Shown here: positions 26,692 through 35,433 of the stretch, piece by piece
Layout: the number at the start of each line of letters is the position of its first letter
Position numbering within the stretch: position 1 is the stretch's first letter
Assembly: GCF_004363305.1 (NCBI RefSeq)
Contig: NZ_SNZA01000001.1
Location: 957,228 to 1,021,227 of the forward strand
Length of the DNA: 64,000 nt
Direction: 5' to 3'
From: Marinomonas communis
Lineage (GTDB): Bacteria; Pseudomonadota; Gammaproteobacteria; Pseudomonadales; Marinomonadaceae
The notes under the pieces: model-generated
What the model was told of the DNA's origin: nothing
The model's database searches: none
The model's input: only the letters and a program-made list of their open reading frames with translations
Made by a program: the position numbers and the translations under genes

Positions 26692-27039
26692 ATGTTAACA
26701 ACGACTACGTTATTAGAAAAACTATCTTCAGCACCTGAAACTGTCACTTTTCAAGACTCTATTGGTGTTATTGACAGTGAGTATGAATTTACACCAACCG
26801 CTTTCAAAAACGGTGATCAGGTCAATCAAGCCAACGAAAATAACGGATCTTGCAAAATCTTTTACTTCGCTCAGACACATCAAATTGACCAGGACCGTGT
26901 CCTTAACTTATTTGGTGATTTTTACCGTAAAGACGTTTTAGAGAATCCAGAAGGAACAGATCACCAAAACATTCGCCAGTTCATTATTCATGGCTGGTCA
27001 GGCATCTCATTCGAGGGCCAAGCCTTAAAAGCTAACTGA
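26692..27039 (+). CDS. HopJ type III effector family protein
   Basis: This is a 115-residue protein with the conserved beginning and middle of the HopJ family (VTFQDSIGVIDSEYEFTPTAF; CKIFYFAQTHQ; LFGDFYRKDVLENPEGTDHQNIR). The family was named for a Pseudomonas effector, but most members occur in free-living gammaproteobacteria without type III secretion, so effector activity is not implied. Its function is not known. It follows the MFS gene by 14 bp and is closed by a terminator. No signal peptide or membrane segment is visible. Confidence 0.82.
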   Translation: MLTTTTLLEKLSSAPETVTFQDSIGVIDSEYEFTPTAFKNGDQVNQANENNGSCKIFYFAQTHQIDQDRVLNLFGDFYRKDVLENPEGTDHQNIRQFIIHGWSGISFEGQALKAN

Positions 27040-27045
27040 TTCGAG

Positions 27046-27068
27046 AGGGCGAGTGATCGCCCTTTTTT
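27046..27068 (+). terminator. Intrinsic terminator after the HopJ-family gene
   Basis: AGGGCGA and TCGCCCT flank a GTGA loop and are followed by TTTTT seven bases after the stop codon. It is a standard rho-independent terminator. Confidence 0.85.
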
Positions 27069-27139
27069 AATCCATTCGGTGAACTTTAAACGTAACTAAT
27101 ATTCTAAGTTTGTTGAATACGACGAAGGTGTAAGCGCTT

Positions 27140-27964
27140 ATGGATCTAGTGGTTTTTGATTTAGATGGTACATTGTTAAACAAGCAACAACGCTTGTCTG
27201 CCACCACCATCGATACACTTGAAAAGATGAAGCATGCAGGCATTGCTTACACCTTAGCGACCGGGAGAACGCATCTCGCGGCACAACCCTGTATCGAGGG
27301 GCACAACTTCCCACTATGGCAAATCTATAAAAACGGTGTCGAATGGTGGCACCCCGAGCAGCAGGTTTATCGTCACAATGGCTTGCTGGACCACCTGACC
27401 ATTCGTGCCACCCTTGATGACTTTGCAGAACAAGGCGTTATGCCCTTTGTGTTTTGCCTAGATGCTCAAGGCCAACAACAAGTGTTTTACCCTGATGCGT
27501 TAGATAAGTATGGCAAAATGGTTCTTGAAGAGCTGTCAGGGCATGATAACTTGACCCAACACGACCTATCAGAGCTTACGCCTGATACCCGCATCATTAA
27601 CATCAGCGCTCTGGGGCACCCATCCCCATTAAAACAACTTGTAGAACGCTGTTCTAATTACGATGACTTAGTTGCCTACTGTGGTGGTGGCATTTATCAC
27701 CCCGAAACACATTGGATCGACATACATCACAACAGCACCTGTAAAGGTTCTGCAATCATACAGCTGATGGAAGAACTCAATGCTACGAATCTTATTGTCT
27801 TCGGTGATGGCGACAATGATTTGACCATGTTTGACATGGCAAACGAAGCGTACGCCACGGACAATGCACCGGATTATATCAAGCAAAAAGCAACGGCTAC
27901 GGTCGGACATCATGATGCCGACGGGGTCGCTTTATTCCTTAGGGAACGGTTTAATTTATCCTAG
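27140..27964 (+). CDS. Cof-type HAD-IIB phosphatase
   Basis: This is a 274-residue HAD superfamily hydrolase of the Cof/YidA type. Motif I is VVFDLDGTLL at residues 4-13 and motif IV is GDGDNDLTMF; the cap of the IIB type lies between. Relatives dephosphorylate sugar phosphates, FMN or pyridoxal phosphate with broad range, so no single substrate can be given. It stands alone, with AAGGTG before the start. No operon partner is clear. Confidence 0.85.
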   Translation: MDLVVFDLDGTLLNKQQRLSATTIDTLEKMKHAGIAYTLATGRTHLAAQPCIEGHNFPLWQIYKNGVEWWHPEQQVYRHNGLLDHLTIRATLDDFAEQGVMPFVFCLDAQGQQQVFYPDALDKYGKMVLEELSGHDNLTQHDLSELTPDTRIINISALGHPSPLKQLVERCSNYDDLVAYCGGGIYHPETHWIDIHHNSTCKGSAIIQLMEELNATNLIVFGDGDNDLTMFDMANEAYATDNAPDYIKQKATATVGHHDADGVALFLRERFNLS

Positions 27965-28074
27965 TGGGATACGAATTTGCGCGGCAATGTTACGAATTTG
28001 CAACAAAACACTCTTTACGAAGAGAAAATATTCGCCCATAGTAGAGTCATAACGTAAACAAGTGGAGAAAGATT

Positions 28075-28236
28075 ATGTTTGAATTTGCCCTATTTATCGC
28101 TGCCGTTGCGGGTGCGTTCTGGATGGCACATTCCCTAATCAGCACTGTATCTACACCTTCGATGAAAGCTCAACCGATCAAGATTGAGCAAGAGAAGCAA
28201 CTTAAACAACGTCCTCGCGATCGTTTTCCACGCTAG
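28075..28236 (+). CDS. Small single-span membrane protein (53 aa)
   Basis: This short gene has GGAGAAAG seven bases before its ATG. It codes for MFEFALFIAAVAGAFWMAHS as a hydrophobic N-terminal segment and a basic, Lys/Arg/Gln-rich tail of about 25 residues ending RPRDRFPR. I do not recognise a family. It lies 110 bp after the HAD gene and reads toward the convergent TyrR-like gene. The coding case rests on the ribosome binding site, a single hydrophobic helix and positive C-terminal charge. Confidence 0.6.
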   Translation: MFEFALFIAAVAGAFWMAHSLISTVSTPSMKAQPIKIEQEKQLKQRPRDRFPR

Positions 28237-28243
28237 ACCTTAG

Positions 28244-28269
28244 TCGCCATCTTAATGTTCAGATGGCGA
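28244..28269. terminator. Hairpin between the small membrane protein and TyrR-like genes
   Basis: TCGCCATCT and AGATGGCGA form a 9-bp stem with an 8-base loop eight bases after the small gene's stop codon. No T-run follows. It is in the right place to serve both convergent genes. Confidence 0.5.
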
Positions 28270-28277
28270 TATACCTG

Positions 28278-29768
28278 CTAAACGATGCCATACTCTTTCA
28301 GTTTATTTGCAATGGAGCTGTGGCTTACATTTAAAAACTTAGCCAATTTCCGTGTACTTGGGTATTGTGGATAGAGCTTCCTCAATACCTGAGCCTCATA
28401 GGCTTTGACTGTTTTATCAAGCGAACCGTCAATCAAAGCAATTGGCATGGTTTCCCCTACCTCTAATGGCAGATCACTGGTTTCGATTTGCATACCGCTC
28501 GCGATATGTCTTGCTTGGTAAAGACAAGATTCAAGCTCTTTTAAGTTACCTGGCCAGTGATGCATTTTCAGCAATGCCATGGCGTCTTCAGATAACGAAA
28601 TTGGGGACTCACCCGAACGTTCACCAGCATCCGCTAAGATTTCGCGCGACAAACCAACCAAATCATCCTTGCGCTCACGCAAAGGCGGCACATGCAGCTG
28701 GTAGCTACTTAGCATGAAATAAAGCTCATCCCGAAGATGATCCTGCTCTCTTAAACTCTCATCACTTAGTCTCGATAATCCAATCACTCGACAAGGCGCT
28801 TGTGTTTGATACAAACGACTTGGCTGCTCTTTTAACCAATCAATTAACAAGCCTTGGCAGGAGTCAGACATACGCTCAACATCGTCAATGGCTAACCAAC
28901 CGCCTTGTTCCAGATACTCTGTCAGCGTTTCAGAAGTTAATGCAGCGCCACCTACGTAGCGTATAGCAGATTCGAACTCCAAGTTTTGCTGCTGCCAAGC
29001 GTGAAAGATAGCGTCCAGCAACCGCTTCTTGCCCACCGCAAACTCCCCTGTCATCAACATGGGGCTGTCTATCGAAACATAAGCATGAGCAAACGTTAAG
29101 CATCGTTTCATGGCCACACTTCGACATACGCTTGGCTCCATAAACCCTTGCAAGGCATGCTCTGCATCTGGGGCTTTGCGCAAACTGGAAGCCTGCCTTC
29201 CTAACCTTTGTGCAGAACGAATATAAATCACACCACCGGCACAAACATTTATAGCGTTTTCATTTGTCACGAAGTAAGGCTGCATTTCCAGCAGCATAAG
29301 CTGGCCATTCAGACGAACCCGCTTCGTCACACCATGCTGAAAAGTTTGCCAATCCAGTCGTTCAAAATTAATACTAGGGATAAACTGACTCAGTGGCTGC
29401 CCAAACATCTGAGCCAAAGAGCTCGACACATCTTCCGCGGCCTGTTGCGTTGCCATGGTGATAATGCCTTTTAAATCTACTGCAACGACACCATCTGGCA
29501 GTGCTTCAAGCAGAGTATGTAACACGTGCTGTTCGCGCTCTGAGGGTGTGTATTGCACAGTTTTCACATCTGCCACACCGCGCAAACGACGGATATCCGC
29601 TAACAGTTGAGTCAATTGCTTAAATTCAATGTCATCAAACCCTACATACAAGCAGCCAACTCGACTGTTGACCTCTACTCGACGCATATCGATATGATAA
29701 GGCACCAACAGATCGAGTATTTCCATCGCCATCCCGACTCGATCTTCACACCTAACTTCTAAACGCAT
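28278..29768 (-). CDS. TyrR-like transcriptional regulator with degenerate AAA+ domain
   Basis: This is a 496-residue protein that aligns end to end with TyrR: an ACT domain (MRLEVRCEDRVGMAMEILDLLV start), a PAS domain (ALPDGVVAVDLKGIITMA), a central AAA+ domain and a C-terminal helix-turn-helix (PSTRKLAKFLNVSHSSIANKLKEYGIV). TyrR regulates aromatic amino acid genes. The AAA+ part is worn: Walker A reads GEFAVGKKR instead of the GxTGTGK consensus, Walker B reads LAIDDVE instead of LLDEI, and about twenty residues of the loop region are shortened. ATP-driven remodelling is therefore doubtful. It is divergent from a LysR-type gene and shares a dyad-containing promoter region with it. Confidence 0.85.
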   Translation of the reverse strand: MRLEVRCEDRVGMAMEILDLLVPYHIDMRRVEVNSRVGCLYVGFDDIEFKQLTQLLADIRRLRGVADVKTVQYTPSEREQHVLHTLLEALPDGVVAVDLKGIITMATQQAAEDVSSSLAQMFGQPLSQFIPSINFERLDWQTFQHGVTKRVRLNGQLMLLEMQPYFVTNENAINVCAGGVIYIRSAQRLGRQASSLRKAPDAEHALQGFMEPSVCRSVAMKRCLTFAHAYVSIDSPMLMTGEFAVGKKRLLDAIFHAWQQQNLEFESAIRYVGGAALTSETLTEYLEQGGWLAIDDVERMSDSCQGLLIDWLKEQPSRLYQTQAPCRVIGLSRLSDESLREQDHLRDELYFMLSSYQLHVPPLRERKDDLVGLSREILADAGERSGESPISLSEDAMALLKMHHWPGNLKELESCLYQARHIASGMQIETSDLPLEVGETMPIALIDGSLDKTVKAYEAQVLRKLYPQYPSTRKLAKFLNVSHSSIANKLKEYGIV

Positions 29769-29830
29769 ATTAGCCTCAGTTTAGTTTCACATGATGATCT
29801 CATTTTGGATGATCGATGCATGCGACATTG

Positions 29831-29850
29831 GTCATAGTGCAGCCTATGAC
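29831..29850. promoter_or_regulatory. Inverted repeat between divergent TyrR-like and LysR-type genes
   Basis: GTCATAG and CTATGAC are perfect 7-bp arms around TGCAGC. It lies 62 bp upstream of the TyrR-like start and 65 bp upstream of the LysR start. The 6-base centre recalls TyrR boxes and the ATAG/CTAT core recalls LysR sites, so either protein could be the ligand. Confidence 0.45.
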
Positions 29851-29914
29851 AAGTTCTATTCATTAGAAAAATACAGTATCATGCGTGACCATTACTAGTC
29901 GAAATGGTCCCCCT

Positions 29915-30868
29915 ATGCAGCTCGATAAAATCGACCTCAACTTACTGCGTTATTTAGATTCTTTACTTCGTGAGCAAAACGTTACTCATGCTGCCAACCA
30001 ACTTGGCATCACACAACCCGCCATGAGTAATGGCTTACGCCGACTTAGGGACTTATTTCACGACCCACTTTTGGTTCGAACCAGCGATGGCATGATGCCA
30101 ACCGCGTTAGCAATCCAATTGCAACCTCGAGTACGCAGCATTTTACAGTCTGTCGATGAAGTACTGCATTTGGGACACAACTTTGACGCGGAATCCAGCG
30201 CTCGTGTTTTTCGCATTATGGCCAGTGACTATGCTGAAGCGACACTTATCCCACCACTCATGCAAAAGCTCCAACGTGAAGCGCCTAACGTCATCATGGA
30301 TGTAATGAACCCAAGTGACGTAAGCTTTCATGATGTAGAGAAAGGCAAAGTAGATATTGTCATTAACCGTTTCGACACACTGCCACAATCTTTCCACCAA
30401 AAATCTGTTTGGGTAGACCGATTCTCATGCTTGGTGCCAAATGATGATCGCTTTGACGAAGTCATGAGCCTAGAAGACTATCTGGAAGCTCAGCACGTTT
30501 GGGTAAGCAAAACAGGTTTTGGCGTTGGCGTTGGTATCCAACCAGAAGAAGTTCAAAAGCTCGGTTGGGTCGATTCAACATTGGCTGAATTAGGCCATAA
30601 GCGAAACATACGCTTGTTTACCCGTAGCTACAATGTTGCCATGCGTTCAACGGAACAACTCGGGCTGGTAGCCACGCTGCCTTCGTTAGCGACACGTTTG
30701 ATGCTAGATAGCCCTAGCGTTAAAGTCGTAGAGCCACCTTTTGAAATCCCACCGATCGAGCTAAAAATGCTATGGAGCCCATTGCTACAGCATGATCCCG
30801 GCCATATTTGGCTCCGCTCAACCATCGCAGGCTGTGCTAAAACGATCGCAGAAAACGCAGATCTTTAA
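29915..30868 (+). CDS. LysR family transcriptional regulator
   Basis: This is a 317-residue LysR-type regulator. Residues 5-65 form the helix-turn-helix (LDSLLREQNVTHAANQLGITQPAMSNGLRRLRDLFHDPLLVR), and the rest is the periplasmic-binding-like effector domain. The ATG at 29915 gives the family's usual beginning MQLDKIDLNLLRYL; an upstream in-frame GTG at 29885 is less likely. Its nearest neighbour is the divergent TyrR-like gene, with a 146-bp gap holding a dyad. No target operon is obvious. Confidence 0.9.
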   Translation: MQLDKIDLNLLRYLDSLLREQNVTHAANQLGITQPAMSNGLRRLRDLFHDPLLVRTSDGMMPTALAIQLQPRVRSILQSVDEVLHLGHNFDAESSARVFRIMASDYAEATLIPPLMQKLQREAPNVIMDVMNPSDVSFHDVEKGKVDIVINRFDTLPQSFHQKSVWVDRFSCLVPNDDRFDEVMSLEDYLEAQHVWVSKTGFGVGVGIQPEEVQKLGWVDSTLAELGHKRNIRLFTRSYNVAMRSTEQLGLVATLPSLATRLMLDSPSVKVVEPPFEIPPIELKMLWSPLLQHDPGHIWLRSTIAGCAKTIAENADL

Positions 30869-30875
30869 CCATGCT

Positions 30876-30905
30876 AAGGCGCTAATTAATCTGGCGCCTT
30901 TTTTG
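30876..30905. terminator. Terminator between LysR-type gene and carbonic anhydrase gene
   Basis: AAGGCGC and GCGCCTT form a 7-bp stem with an 11-base loop followed by TTTTTTG on the plus strand. It ends the LysR-type gene, and the convergent can gene ends six bases beyond it. Confidence 0.75.
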
Positions 30906-30910
30906 TATTC

Positions 30911-31546
30911 CTACGGCACAGCATTTAAACGAAGGTGAGCTTCATCTTCGTCAGCAATGGTGACATTCAAATCGGTAATGTGGCCATTTTTAATGCTATA
31001 ACACCAACCATGAACCGTTAATTCCTGACCGCGTTTCCAAGCATTGCGCACTATGCTGGTTTGGCAAACGTTGGCGACTTGCTCGATAACATTTAGCTCG
31101 CACATGCGGTCAAAGCGTGCGCCGCCATCTCGAATATCATCAACTTCCGACTTATGAATACGGTATACATCTTTAATATGACGCAGCCAGTTATCAATTA
31201 AACCGTATTCCTGAGTTTCCATCGCTGCTTTGATACCACCACAGCCATAATGGCCAACCACCATAATGTGCTTCACTTGCAACACATCTACAGCATACTG
31301 AATAACCGATAAGCAGTTTAGATCGGTATGGACCACAACGTTAGCGATGTTTCTATGGACGAACACTTCCCCCGGTAACAGATCCACTATCTGATTGGCC
31401 GGTACACGACTATCAGCACAGCCTATCCACAAATAGTCAGGCTTTTGCTGCTCTGACAATTTATCAAAGAACTCCGGATCCTCAGCGTTTACTTTGGCAG
31501 CCCAAAGGCGGTTTTTATCAAACAATGCCTCTAACTTATTTGGCAT
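30911..31546 (-). CDS. can: Beta-class carbonic anhydrase
   Basis: This 211-residue enzyme interconverts CO2 and bicarbonate in the cytosol. The zinc ligands of the beta class are visible: Cys43 and Asp45 with Arg47 in WIGCADSRVPA, and His99 and Cys102 in VVGHYGCGG. Length matches E. coli Can. Its start overlaps the end of rlmA by 11 bp, so both genes are transcribed together on the minus strand. A role in supplying bicarbonate for biosynthesis, perhaps with the SulP transporter elsewhere in the window, is a speculation. Confidence 0.95.
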   Translation of the reverse strand: MPNKLEALFDKNRLWAAKVNAEDPEFFDKLSEQQKPDYLWIGCADSRVPANQIVDLLPGEVFVHRNIANVVVHTDLNCLSVIQYAVDVLQVKHIMVVGHYGCGGIKAAMETQEYGLIDNWLRHIKDVYRIHKSEVDDIRDGGARFDRMCELNVIEQVANVCQTSIVRNAWKRGQELTVHGWCYSIKNGHITDLNVTIADEDEAHLRLNAVP

Positions 31547-32390
31547 GACTCTTTCCTTGCTTTTGATACCAGCGCAACTTTATGTCCGCGGTTAAATCGA
31601 TTTGCTGTAATGCCTGGGCAGCTTTGCGCCCTTCATAAGGCGCTTTATGGATATGCGGTGTCATGCTGAGAAGTTGCCCAATGTCTTCTTGAGTAGACAA
31701 TGAGAAACTAAAGCGATGATTCTTTTCCTGCACCAAGTCGAACCCTTCTATCCCCTCTGCAAAGGTCGCGCGATACGGTTTGATCTCAGGGTACAACACC
31801 TGACGAAGCTCAATTAAGTGATCAGCCCCCGATTCAATCAACAGCAAATAACCGGCATCATTTAACACACGATGAAACTCTTCAAAAACAGGGAAACCGA
31901 ATGCACAGATAAGCCAATCAAAGCGTCCTGAGGTCACAGGCACATGAGCATTACTGCCAACAATCCAGTCAATGGTTTTACTGCGTTTACTGGCATCGGT
32001 GATCGCCCATTTGGAAATATCTAAACCGACAGCCGAGACGTCACGAGTAGCTGAAAGCTTCTCAGTAAGTTGACGTAGATAATGACCTTCACCACACCCC
32101 GCGTCCAAAACATCTAAACTGTTAGCTGATGCGAGTGAATCAGGTAAAGAAGCAAGAACCGCTTCAATAACTGGATCATAATAGCCGTTAGACAAAAAGG
32201 CCCTACGGGAAGCGACCATCTCTTTGCTATCGCCTGGATCTTTAGAGTGCTTTTTTTGCACGGGCAGTAGGTTAACGTAACCAGTTTTAGCGATATCAAA
32301 AGAATGCCCATGCGCACATACCAAAGTACGCTCTTGACGCTGCAAAGCAGATTGATCAAGCGGGCAGCATAAATTTTCTAGATTAGACAC
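31536..32390 (-). CDS. rlmA: 23S rRNA guanine-N1 methyltransferase (RlmA)
   Basis: This 284-residue enzyme methylates G745 of 23S rRNA. The N-terminus has the zinc-binding part CCPLDQ ... VCAHGHSFDIAKTGYVNLLPVQ, then the SAM-binding motif VLDAGCGEGHYLRQL. In E. coli RlmA the first finger is CPLC; here the second Cys of that pair is Asp (CPLD), while Cys25 and His29 are kept, so zinc binding may be altered. The conserved HSKDPGDSKEMVASRRAFL follows the finger. It overlaps the can gene. The identification is firm. Confidence 0.92.
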   Translation of the reverse strand: MSNLENLCCPLDQSALQRQERTLVCAHGHSFDIAKTGYVNLLPVQKKHSKDPGDSKEMVASRRAFLSNGYYDPVIEAVLASLPDSLASANSLDVLDAGCGEGHYLRQLTEKLSATRDVSAVGLDISKWAITDASKRSKTIDWIVGSNAHVPVTSGRFDWLICAFGFPVFEEFHRVLNDAGYLLLIESGADHLIELRQVLYPEIKPYRATFAEGIEGFDLVQEKNHRFSFSLSTQEDIGQLLSMTPHIHKAPYEGRKAAQALQQIDLTADIKLRWYQKQGKSHAK

Positions 32391-32511
32391 TCAGGCTCCG
32401 AAGTGAAGACGAAAGGACAATGACTGAATGGGCTGAATGTTAACAAAAAGTGAGGCAAAAAGGAGTTTTAAGATATGACTTTAACAGGATTAAATCAGAC
32501 CTTTTGATCTT

Positions 32512-34512
32512 TTAGGCGTTCACCACTTCCGCTTTACCAAACGCGCCTAGGTAACGTTCAAAATCATCACTACACATAGGCTTAGCAAACAAGTACCCTT
32601 GAACCTCTTGGCACTCATAATCGGTCAGCAAATTCATTTGGTTGCGGCTTTCAACGCCCTCGGCGATGACTTTAAGGTTTAAGCTTTGCGCCATCGCAAT
32701 AGTGGCTTTAACAATGGCATCATCATCACCATCGATACCCAAATCCTTGATGAAAGAGCGATCAATCTTGAGCGCTTGAATGGGAAACTTTTTCAAGTAA
32801 GCCAGAGATGAATAGCCTGTTCCAAAATCATCGATGGAAAGGGTCACCCCCATTTCACGGAAATCATGAAGTTTTTGAATGGTACCGTGAGCGTCTGACA
32901 TCAACATGCTCTCGGTTAACTCAAGTTCAAGATATTGCGGATCTATACCAGTGTCCGCCAGAATCTGCTTCACAACTTCCACTAGATTAGGTTGCAAGAA
33001 CTGACGGCCTGACAAGTTCACCGACAGGTTAATGGGTGGAAGCCCTTGATCCTGCCATAACTTTAGCTGTTCACATGCACGTCGAATGACCCACTCACCC
33101 AGCGGCAGAATCAGGCCACTTTCTTCTGCGATTGGAATAAACTGATCCGGCGGTATCATGCCTTTCTCAGGGTGATGCCAGCGAATCAGCGCCTCCGCGC
33201 CAACGGTTGCCTCATCCATGGAGCGTACTTTTGGCTGATAATACAGCTCAAATTGCCCCTCTTCTATCGCTTTACGCAAGCCCCCACCAAGCGTTAAATA
33301 GGCGCTGAAGCCTTCGCTCATAGACTCTTGATACACCAAATAGCCATTGTGTGCGCTGGCTTTAGAACGGTACATGGCCGCATCAGCATTCTTTAGCAAG
33401 GTATCAATGTCTTCGCCATGACAAGGGTAGCAAGCAACTCCGATACTGGTAGTGATCAACATCTCCATATCCGACACAGGATAAGGCTCAGCACCTGTAG
33501 CATTGATTAATGCAGCAATGTCTTCCAACTCTTTAGTATCTTTGACATGCTCCATCACAACGACAAATTCGTCACCACCTAGACGATATAGGCAAGAGCG
33601 AGAGGGAATGGTGGTCTTTATTCTATTGGCCACTTCTTGTAGCAGCTGATCACCAACCCGATGACCGAACGTATCATTGACGACTTTAAAGCCATCTAAG
33701 TCCAGATACATAACACCAAACTTTCGGTCACGTTTCTCAGCGGTATTCTTGGCTTTCTCAAGCTGTTGGTACAACAGATTGCGGTTGGGAAGACTGGTTA
33801 GACAATCGTAGTTCTGAAGGCGGTACAGCTTCACTTCGAAATCGCGCAGCTCTTGGATGTCCTGCGCAAACACATCGATGTTACCGTTTTCAGGATTAAC
33901 GTGTGCTTCAAGTTCAAACCAGCGAATTCCATTGGTAGTAGAGAGTAAAATCTCTTGATGGACTACCCCCTTACTATTGACTCGTTCAACAAAGTGTTTG
34001 GCCGCACTATGAACAGCAAACAATTCTCGAATGTGGGCAATATTTGGAAACAATGCATGTGCCCGCTGACTCAGAAAAGACTTTTCCCCAGTCGCAGTAA
34101 ATGACATCAAAATAAGAGAATTTAGGCGCTCAGGAATACTTTTATTACCATAGGACCGAGGCATCGCTTGGGACACCCCAGAAGGACATGGCATGGCTTC
34201 AACGGAGAAGCCTAATGCATCCGTTCCTAAGGAAATCGCAGTCGCCGTACAGCGATATAAAACCTGCCTAACATCGCGAAGCAACCAATGAAAGCTCAGT
34301 GGTTCACCTTCGTTGGCTTGGGCTAAAAAATGAGTTAAGTCTGACTTTAACTCACCATCTATGTAAGTCAGTCCATCTCGGCTCACACCAAGAGCGCCTG
34401 CAAAACATTGTTTTGCAGTACGGTTACTCCATGACACAGTTCCTTGTGTGATATCTATTACCCAAGCCGCTTTCTTTTGGCTTGGCACTAAGAACTCAAC
34501 AATGTCAGTCAT
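32512..34512 (-). CDS. PAS-GGDEF-EAL cyclic-di-GMP protein
   Basis: This is a 666-residue cytosolic signalling protein. Residues 1-220 hold two PAS-like regions. The GGDEF domain has the intact motif GGDEF at 312-316, with no I-site pattern obvious near it. The EAL domain begins near 415 with EAL at 440-442, and keeps ELTESMLM and DDFGTGYSSLAYL, so it looks able to break c-di-GMP. Such dual proteins often work mainly as phosphodiesterases, with GTP sensing by GGDEF. c-di-GMP controls LapA-type adhesins, one of which starts at the left edge of the window. It is a single-gene unit. Confidence 0.92.
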   Translation of the reverse strand: MTDIVEFLVPSQKKAAWVIDITQGTVSWSNRTAKQCFAGALGVSRDGLTYIDGELKSDLTHFLAQANEGEPLSFHWLLRDVRQVLYRCTATAISLGTDALGFSVEAMPCPSGVSQAMPRSYGNKSIPERLNSLILMSFTATGEKSFLSQRAHALFPNIAHIRELFAVHSAAKHFVERVNSKGVVHQEILLSTTNGIRWFELEAHVNPENGNIDVFAQDIQELRDFEVKLYRLQNYDCLTSLPNRNLLYQQLEKAKNTAEKRDRKFGVMYLDLDGFKVVNDTFGHRVGDQLLQEVANRIKTTIPSRSCLYRLGGDEFVVVMEHVKDTKELEDIAALINATGAEPYPVSDMEMLITTSIGVACYPCHGEDIDTLLKNADAAMYRSKASAHNGYLVYQESMSEGFSAYLTLGGGLRKAIEEGQFELYYQPKVRSMDEATVGAEALIRWHHPEKGMIPPDQFIPIAEESGLILPLGEWVIRRACEQLKLWQDQGLPPINLSVNLSGRQFLQPNLVEVVKQILADTGIDPQYLELELTESMLMSDAHGTIQKLHDFREMGVTLSIDDFGTGYSSLAYLKKFPIQALKIDRSFIKDLGIDGDDDAIVKATIAMAQSLNLKVIAEGVESRNQMNLLTDYECQEVQGYLFAKPMCSDDFERYLGAFGKAEVVNA

Positions 34513-34575
34513 TTAATACATCAAAAACGTGAGAGACTACTGGCAGACTTGAGCGAGGCTCATTTTCTACAATAA

Positions 34576-35433
34576 TTACCAGTCATCAGGACAAACAAAA
34601 AGCCAAAAGGTATCAGAATTAGGCGGCCTAAAAGTACTAGAACAAGAATACAAAACAGGTCGATTATCATGAACAAAGCGCTCAGATAACTCAAGTAACA
34701 GTTCGTTATTTATTTGTTTTTTATTCGGTTTATCTATATTTGGGGTGATCCAATAAGGTTTAGAAGCCTCGCTCAGAGCGCTTAGATACGGCGCAGCCAA
34801 TGTTAAATCGGAAAGCCTAAGCCAACCACCTCGCCAATGAGAATGCGCAAAAAATTCGCAAGAGGCATTCTTCATAAAATAAAAATGCCGCCCATAAACC
34901 AACAAATTAGGCACGACATGATCACCACCACTTACACATCTTAACCATTCTTTACCCTCAGATACAGTAAGAATTTTTAATTGATGTTCGCGAGCATGAT
35001 TTGTTTTCTTTTGTAGGCTGTCATTTTTATTGGGCCCGATCCAAGTCCCATTAGGTTCATCATAGAAACCAAGATAAAACTTTAAAGCAATCTCAAATTG
35101 ATACGTTATGCCCTCACTTTCAGCCAGCAAATCCACCTCGCCAAAGGTCTTACCACCAACATGAATCTGCTGATGCTCAGCCAAAATATTCAGGGTAGTA
35201 AAATGCCTGACCACAAATGAGAAAAGTTGCTCGAAATAAGTCCCTAGAAAATGAGACTTTGCGGACGCCATATGCTGTAGCAAAATTTGCGGGTTTGCCT
35301 GTAAATCAGCAAAAACATCAGACCAATCAGAGCGAAGGAATTGTGCTAAAGGTGTATCTAAGACAAAACTCTCACATTCTGATAGTAGCCATTCGACATC
35401 AGCAAGCAGCTGTTCCGCAGGGTGACAAATCAT
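34576..35433 (-). CDS. DUF1853 family protein
   Basis: This is a 285-residue protein of the DUF1853 family, which has no known role. It carries the family's central block (GGKTFGEVDLLAESEGITYQFEIALKFYLG) with an E-x-D...E-x-x-x-K spacing like that of restriction-type nuclease folds; a catalytic role is speculation. Its start overlaps the YqcC gene by four bases, so the two are translationally coupled. A hydrophobic signal is absent, so it is cytosolic. Confidence 0.78.
   Translation of the reverse strand: MICHPAEQLLADVEWLLSECESFVLDTPLAQFLRSDWSDVFADLQANPQILLQHMASAKSHFLGTYFEQLFSFVVRHFTTLNILAEHQQIHVGGKTFGEVDLLAESEGITYQFEIALKFYLGFYDEPNGTWIGPNKNDSLQKKTNHAREHQLKILTVSEGKEWLRCVSGGDHVVPNLLVYGRHFYFMKNASCEFFAHSHWRGGWLRLSDLTLAAPYLSALSEASKPYWITPNIDKPNKKQINNELLLELSERFVHDNRPVLYSCSSTFRPPNSDTFWLFVCPDDW

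Noticed and set aside
26692-27039. HopJ protein as a type III secreted effector
   Set aside because: No secretion apparatus or chaperone gene is nearby and the family is widespread in free-living bacteria.
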